The translations under genes were made by a program, and so were the position numbers. A DNA stretch of 64,000 nucleotides. Origin: Phoronis australis (taxonomy: Eukaryota > Phoronida > Phoronidae). Every line of letters begins with the position of its first letter. Positions within the stretch are counted from its first letter, which is position 1. Positions 60,616 through 64,000 of this stretch are shown piece after piece. The notes below the pieces were generated by a model. It did no database searches, was not told where the DNA came from, and saw nothing but the letters and a program-made list of their open reading frames with translations. The DNA is taken from contig NMRA01000094.1 of assembly GCA_002633005.1 (NCBI GenBank), positions 148,208-212,207 on the forward strand, given 5' to 3'.

Positions 60616-62861
60616 GACACGTCCTGCATGAGACTAGGCTCCACATGTTGACACATCCCAACATGTCCTGCATAAAACTAGGCTCCACAAGCCGACATGT
60701 TATGGCATTTCCTGCCTAAGCAGAGTACAACAGTTGCCGATTTAAATCAAGTTTATTTCATCAACCGAATGCTAGCTTATAGTCACTTTTAATGATGTCC
60801 ATCTTAGTGATGTTAGTGAGTGAGTTCAGACACAAATTTTCTCCATTTGGATTTAAGTCTTCAAAGTAAAAGACTTGATTAAAAGACTAAATATAATATA
60901 ATTAAATTATTATCTTTACTCAACGGAAACAGAGTGACCAACTACTGTTGTTAGGGTGAGCAGACCCAAATACAAATTTCATCAGAAACACTTGAAAAGA
61001 GTGTTAAATGATAGCTTTAGACATGCCGTTTACTACACAAATTTTTGAATTTTTCAAATCGGTTCAGCGGTTCTCGAGTTATTTGAGTTTTAGAGCCTCA
61101 AAAATGACCTTTTTTTCAGCAAACGGCACCCAGAAATTTCAGGCCACAAAAAATGGCAAGTTCAGACAACTACATTTGGGAATCCATAGCTCAGTGTTCT
61201 TAAAACAAGATGGAGAGTCCTTTGCAAGTAGGTTAACAACATGGCATAGACACCAAACCACAAATTATTATATTTTGCACGAACAAGAACAACAAAAATT
61301 GAAAAATTCACTATCGAGTTTTTTTTCGGCTTGTGACAGTACATTTTTGTCCCTGAAGCTAAGTTGAACAAGTGATGTTTTAAAAAGAGAGCAACTTATT
61401 TTCTAAAAATGAAACTGATCACAGCGCCCCCACGAGGTAGTAAAAGTGTAACAAAAATATTTTTGAAGAAAATAGAAAAAAATGACTCTATCCCCAAAAT
61501 TGAAGTAAATTAAATTTTAAAAGAATTCTATATTATTTTAATGAAAATATTTTTCCAGGTTTGGGCCACTTTTTGTAATTTAGAGAAGTTTCGACTGGTT
61601 CTGTTGAATACATTTAACCAATCTGGTTCGAGTTTAGTTTGATCCCTGGAAAGGTCAATATGGTTCTTGAAAAATGACTGAAGTTACCTTTTTAGAAGTG
61701 TTCCTAAATGGAAATGGTGAGATAAAGTGAAAAAATTTGATCAGGAATGGATTAGGACATGATAAGTGATTATGACATTGAGTGTACACTTTCAAGATTT
61801 TTCCAGGTGAGAGAGTGGCGAGGCAGTAAATTAAAAAAGTACATTTTCTCATATTTTCGTCAAAGAAATAAAAAGTGTACACTCAGGGTTGAAAGCAGAA
61901 TTTTGTAGCAAACAGTTTGATATAAATCGGTTCAGTAATGGCCATTTAACAGCTGAAAGTTTGACCCCTACTAAAAGCAACACCAGAAATATCTGACATG
62001 GGCAGTGCGCATGCGCAGCCAGCAGCTAACTATTCCCCCACAGAAATACACAAAAGAAGGGGTTTTCCGAGGAATTTTGATTTAGGGGAGACAACTCTGC
62101 AATTTGCCGATAGCTAGCGTGAAAAACATAGATCTAAGGATTCATTATGCTGAATATTGGAAAGATTGGTGAAGAGTTTTCGGTGTCCATTGAAGTTTGA
62201 AGTTTGCCCATGTTGATGGTACACATCCAATCGCCCGGAAGGCAATATTTGAGCCCAAACCCATTTTCAAATAAAATCTGTGGAGAGCATAATTCAGTTC
62301 CCTTGTTTGCCGATAGCGGAGGTCACAAACAGTGTGACCTAGATATCACAAATGCTGTTTTCAAACGAATTTTCTCAGTGAAAAAAACCAGTGTCCAACT
62401 GGGTGTTGAAAACGGGTTTGCGGCCAGAAATGTAAAAAGCACTCACTTAAAGTTTCGTGGTCTGTGGTACGATTTGCAAGCCCTAATGAGGAAGATTTAG
62501 CCCGGAATGGTTATGTTCATTCCCAGTAGTGCAACAAGAAGCAGTCGGTCATGTATTTTGCTAAAAAAATGAATTCTGAAATTATTGCACATAGAGCACT
62601 TCATGAGACGCAGCTAGGTTAAGGTTGTACTAGATCTTTTTAACATTATATTGCTGTTTTTAATTTATGCTGTGTTGAAGGTAACACATTTATTAAAAAA
62701 AGAACTCATACCAATAGACGGATCCATGGAATTAAGATGATGGGGGCCCCGACCTCAGTTTCTGAAGGATAAACCTTCATAATAGCCTTGCGAGAGGCGT
62801 GATGTCAATTTTTGTAGGACAAACCCTCATGAGATCCCTGAAAACGAAAGGTCGGTCCCAT

Positions 62862-63305
62862 TTTTTATCGTGTGCAGAATGAGAGAGCCCGGGCCCCCTC
62901 GGACCCCCTATATCCATCTATGCAGCGTACCGTCACGGTTTGATAGGCGGATCCACGGGGGTCAAAGAGTTTCGGATCCCTTTTTCCCTTGATTTTAATT
63001 ATGTAAAATCTAGAATTTTCGAATTGTTGACTTGGAACCTTTTTTAAATAAAACCTGGATCTGCCCCTGCATTTGGTTTCAAAACAGATTGTGCGTGTAC
63101 AGATAAATAATATGGAACGAAATTTTATCATTCCTGAATCGGCAGTAGGTATCAGAAATGGCTAAGGATTTCAGGAACTGAAAACGACATGTCAATGCCA
63201 TTTTTATCGTGTGCGAAAGGGAAGCCTAAATCCAGTTATGCAGTGTAAAGTTTGGTTTCAAAACAGATTGCGCCGGTAAATGTACAAGTAAATAATATGG
63301 AATGG
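62862..63305. repeat. direct duplication of about 110-130 bp, first copy split by a MITE
   Basis: Copy A (62862-62942 plus 63072-63122) and copy B (about 63200-63305) share TTTTTATCGTGTGC, TATGCAG, TTTGGTTTCAAAACAGATTG and AAATAATATGGAA in the same order. Confidence 0.7.
62943..63071. mobile_element. 129-bp MITE-like insertion flanked by TTTG
   Basis: It starts ATAGGCGGATCCACGG and ends GGATCTGCCCCTGCA. It is flanked on both sides by TTTG (62939-62942, 63072-63075). A neighbouring duplicate of the host sequence (about 63200-63305) lacks the insert, reading TATGCAGTGTAAAGTTTGGT. It belongs to the same family as 18411-18575. Confidence 0.72.
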
Positions 63306-64000
63306 ACTTTCCAGCAACAGAAACAGGAGTTCATATAGTAGCCAGAAAAAAAAACAAATGAGTAATTTTTATTCAAAACTTTATTTTTTATAACGATAAA
63401 CATACAAAATGCCACCAATGCTGCTTTAAATAGCAGTGTTCAGATTTAAATAGTAAATTACTAGAATGGAAGATTTAGCCAGTTCATATGATGTGTTTGC
63501 ATGCAACAAGAGATTGTTGTGAAAACAGCAACATCACTTAGCACGAAATGAACATCATAAATGAATACGGGTGAGGTCAATTTCCCATTCATACTTAGCT
63601 TTTTAAATCGTATTTTCGAGCATGTACATGCTTAATTATGTCGAGCCCTGCATGCAATGAATATAGTGTTGGTATAATACCGACTTTACCCTAGCTAAGA
63701 TTGGAATCATCTACCAATGGTCACTACAATACTGCGAAAAGTGCTCTTTTTGACTGCCTCTTGATTTTGAGAGTTGGCAATAGCTTGGTGTACAGAGGGG
63801 CAAAGTCTGGTGTTAAAGGCACTCTGGTTCCCAACTGCAGTCTCTCTGGCGATTTATGTAAGCAAAAGGTCCAGCCAACCTAAAAATAAAAGCAACGTAT
63901 CAGCAGCAGAATTTCCAGATTTACATAGAATAAATCAACCACATCGGCATTTTGTTAGTCTGAATGGAAATTAATTTGTTTTGCAGCATAATGCCATAAT

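Larger units (their letters stand above)
60620..64000. other. sequence upstream of TMEM107 exon 2, no exon recognised
   Basis: The first TMEM107 exon was expected here or beyond the window. I found no - strand ATG followed by about 29 codons of a hydrophobic segment with a usable donor. The open stretches at 61008-61367 and 62204-62500 on + resemble nothing I know. The last 1.4 kb holds duplicated text and MITE-like repeats. Confidence 0.45.

Noticed and set aside
60308-60688. Five overlapping long open frames with Thr-Val-Pro-Gln repeats
   Set aside because: The 23-bp repeat unit lacks stops in all frames; no gene is implied.
61008-61367. 119-codon + strand open stretch
   Set aside because: No similarity to known families, no splice or promoter context; treated as chance.

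Overview
This window is animal nuclear DNA. Its genes are split by spliceosomal introns with GT/AG ends, spacers are long, GC content is low, and the introns hold many short inverted-repeat elements, minisatellites and tRNA-derived repeats. The gene content (a huge secreted EMI/EGF/fibronectin-III-like protein, a forkhead gene of the FoxL2 class, and the ciliary gene TMEM107) fits an invertebrate, most likely an invertebrate deuterostome such as a hemichordate or lancelet. The sequence alone does not fix the species.

Region 1 (about 0.8-32.45 kb, + strand) is one large gene. I rebuilt it by hand as 24 coding exons from an ATG at 949 to a TGA at 32397-32399. All exon phases agree, and the joined reading frame is 10,110 nt (3,369 residues). 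The predicted protein has a signal peptide, an EMI-like cysteine module, three EGF-like modules each on its own phase-1 exon, several unrecognised extracellular segments, and then a long run of about 110-residue beta-sandwich-like repeats. These repeats are marked by 'DGVIVDxTPP' and 'WxGFxDxxSGIxxYxWAIG'. A Ser/Thr-rich stretch lies near the C-terminus. No transmembrane segment is visible.

Region 2 (about 32.45-38.6 kb) is a spacer with a hairpin element, a direct duplication and an assembly gap. Region 3 (38.6-40.1 kb) is an intronless forkhead gene, called FoxL2, with a TATA box and a poly(A) signal. Region 4 (40.1-54.7 kb) has no gene I can support. It contains repeats, among them an inverted pair of tRNA-derived SINE-like units and a GC-rich repeat also found in the first gene. 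Region 5 (54.7 kb to the window end, - strand) holds three of the four expected exons of TMEM107, a ciliary transition-zone membrane protein. Its introns are packed with tandem arrays and inverted-repeat elements. The first exon (about 30 residues) was not found and may lie beyond 64,000.

The most unusual pattern is in the large gene. In three separate introns (19, 20 and 22) the 3' end of the preceding exon, together with its splice donor, has been copied into the intron as decayed tandem repeats. In intron 22 this forms an array of about seven copies, some still with a perfect GTGAGT donor and one still open in frame. Nothing suggests that the three genes act together in one pathway.
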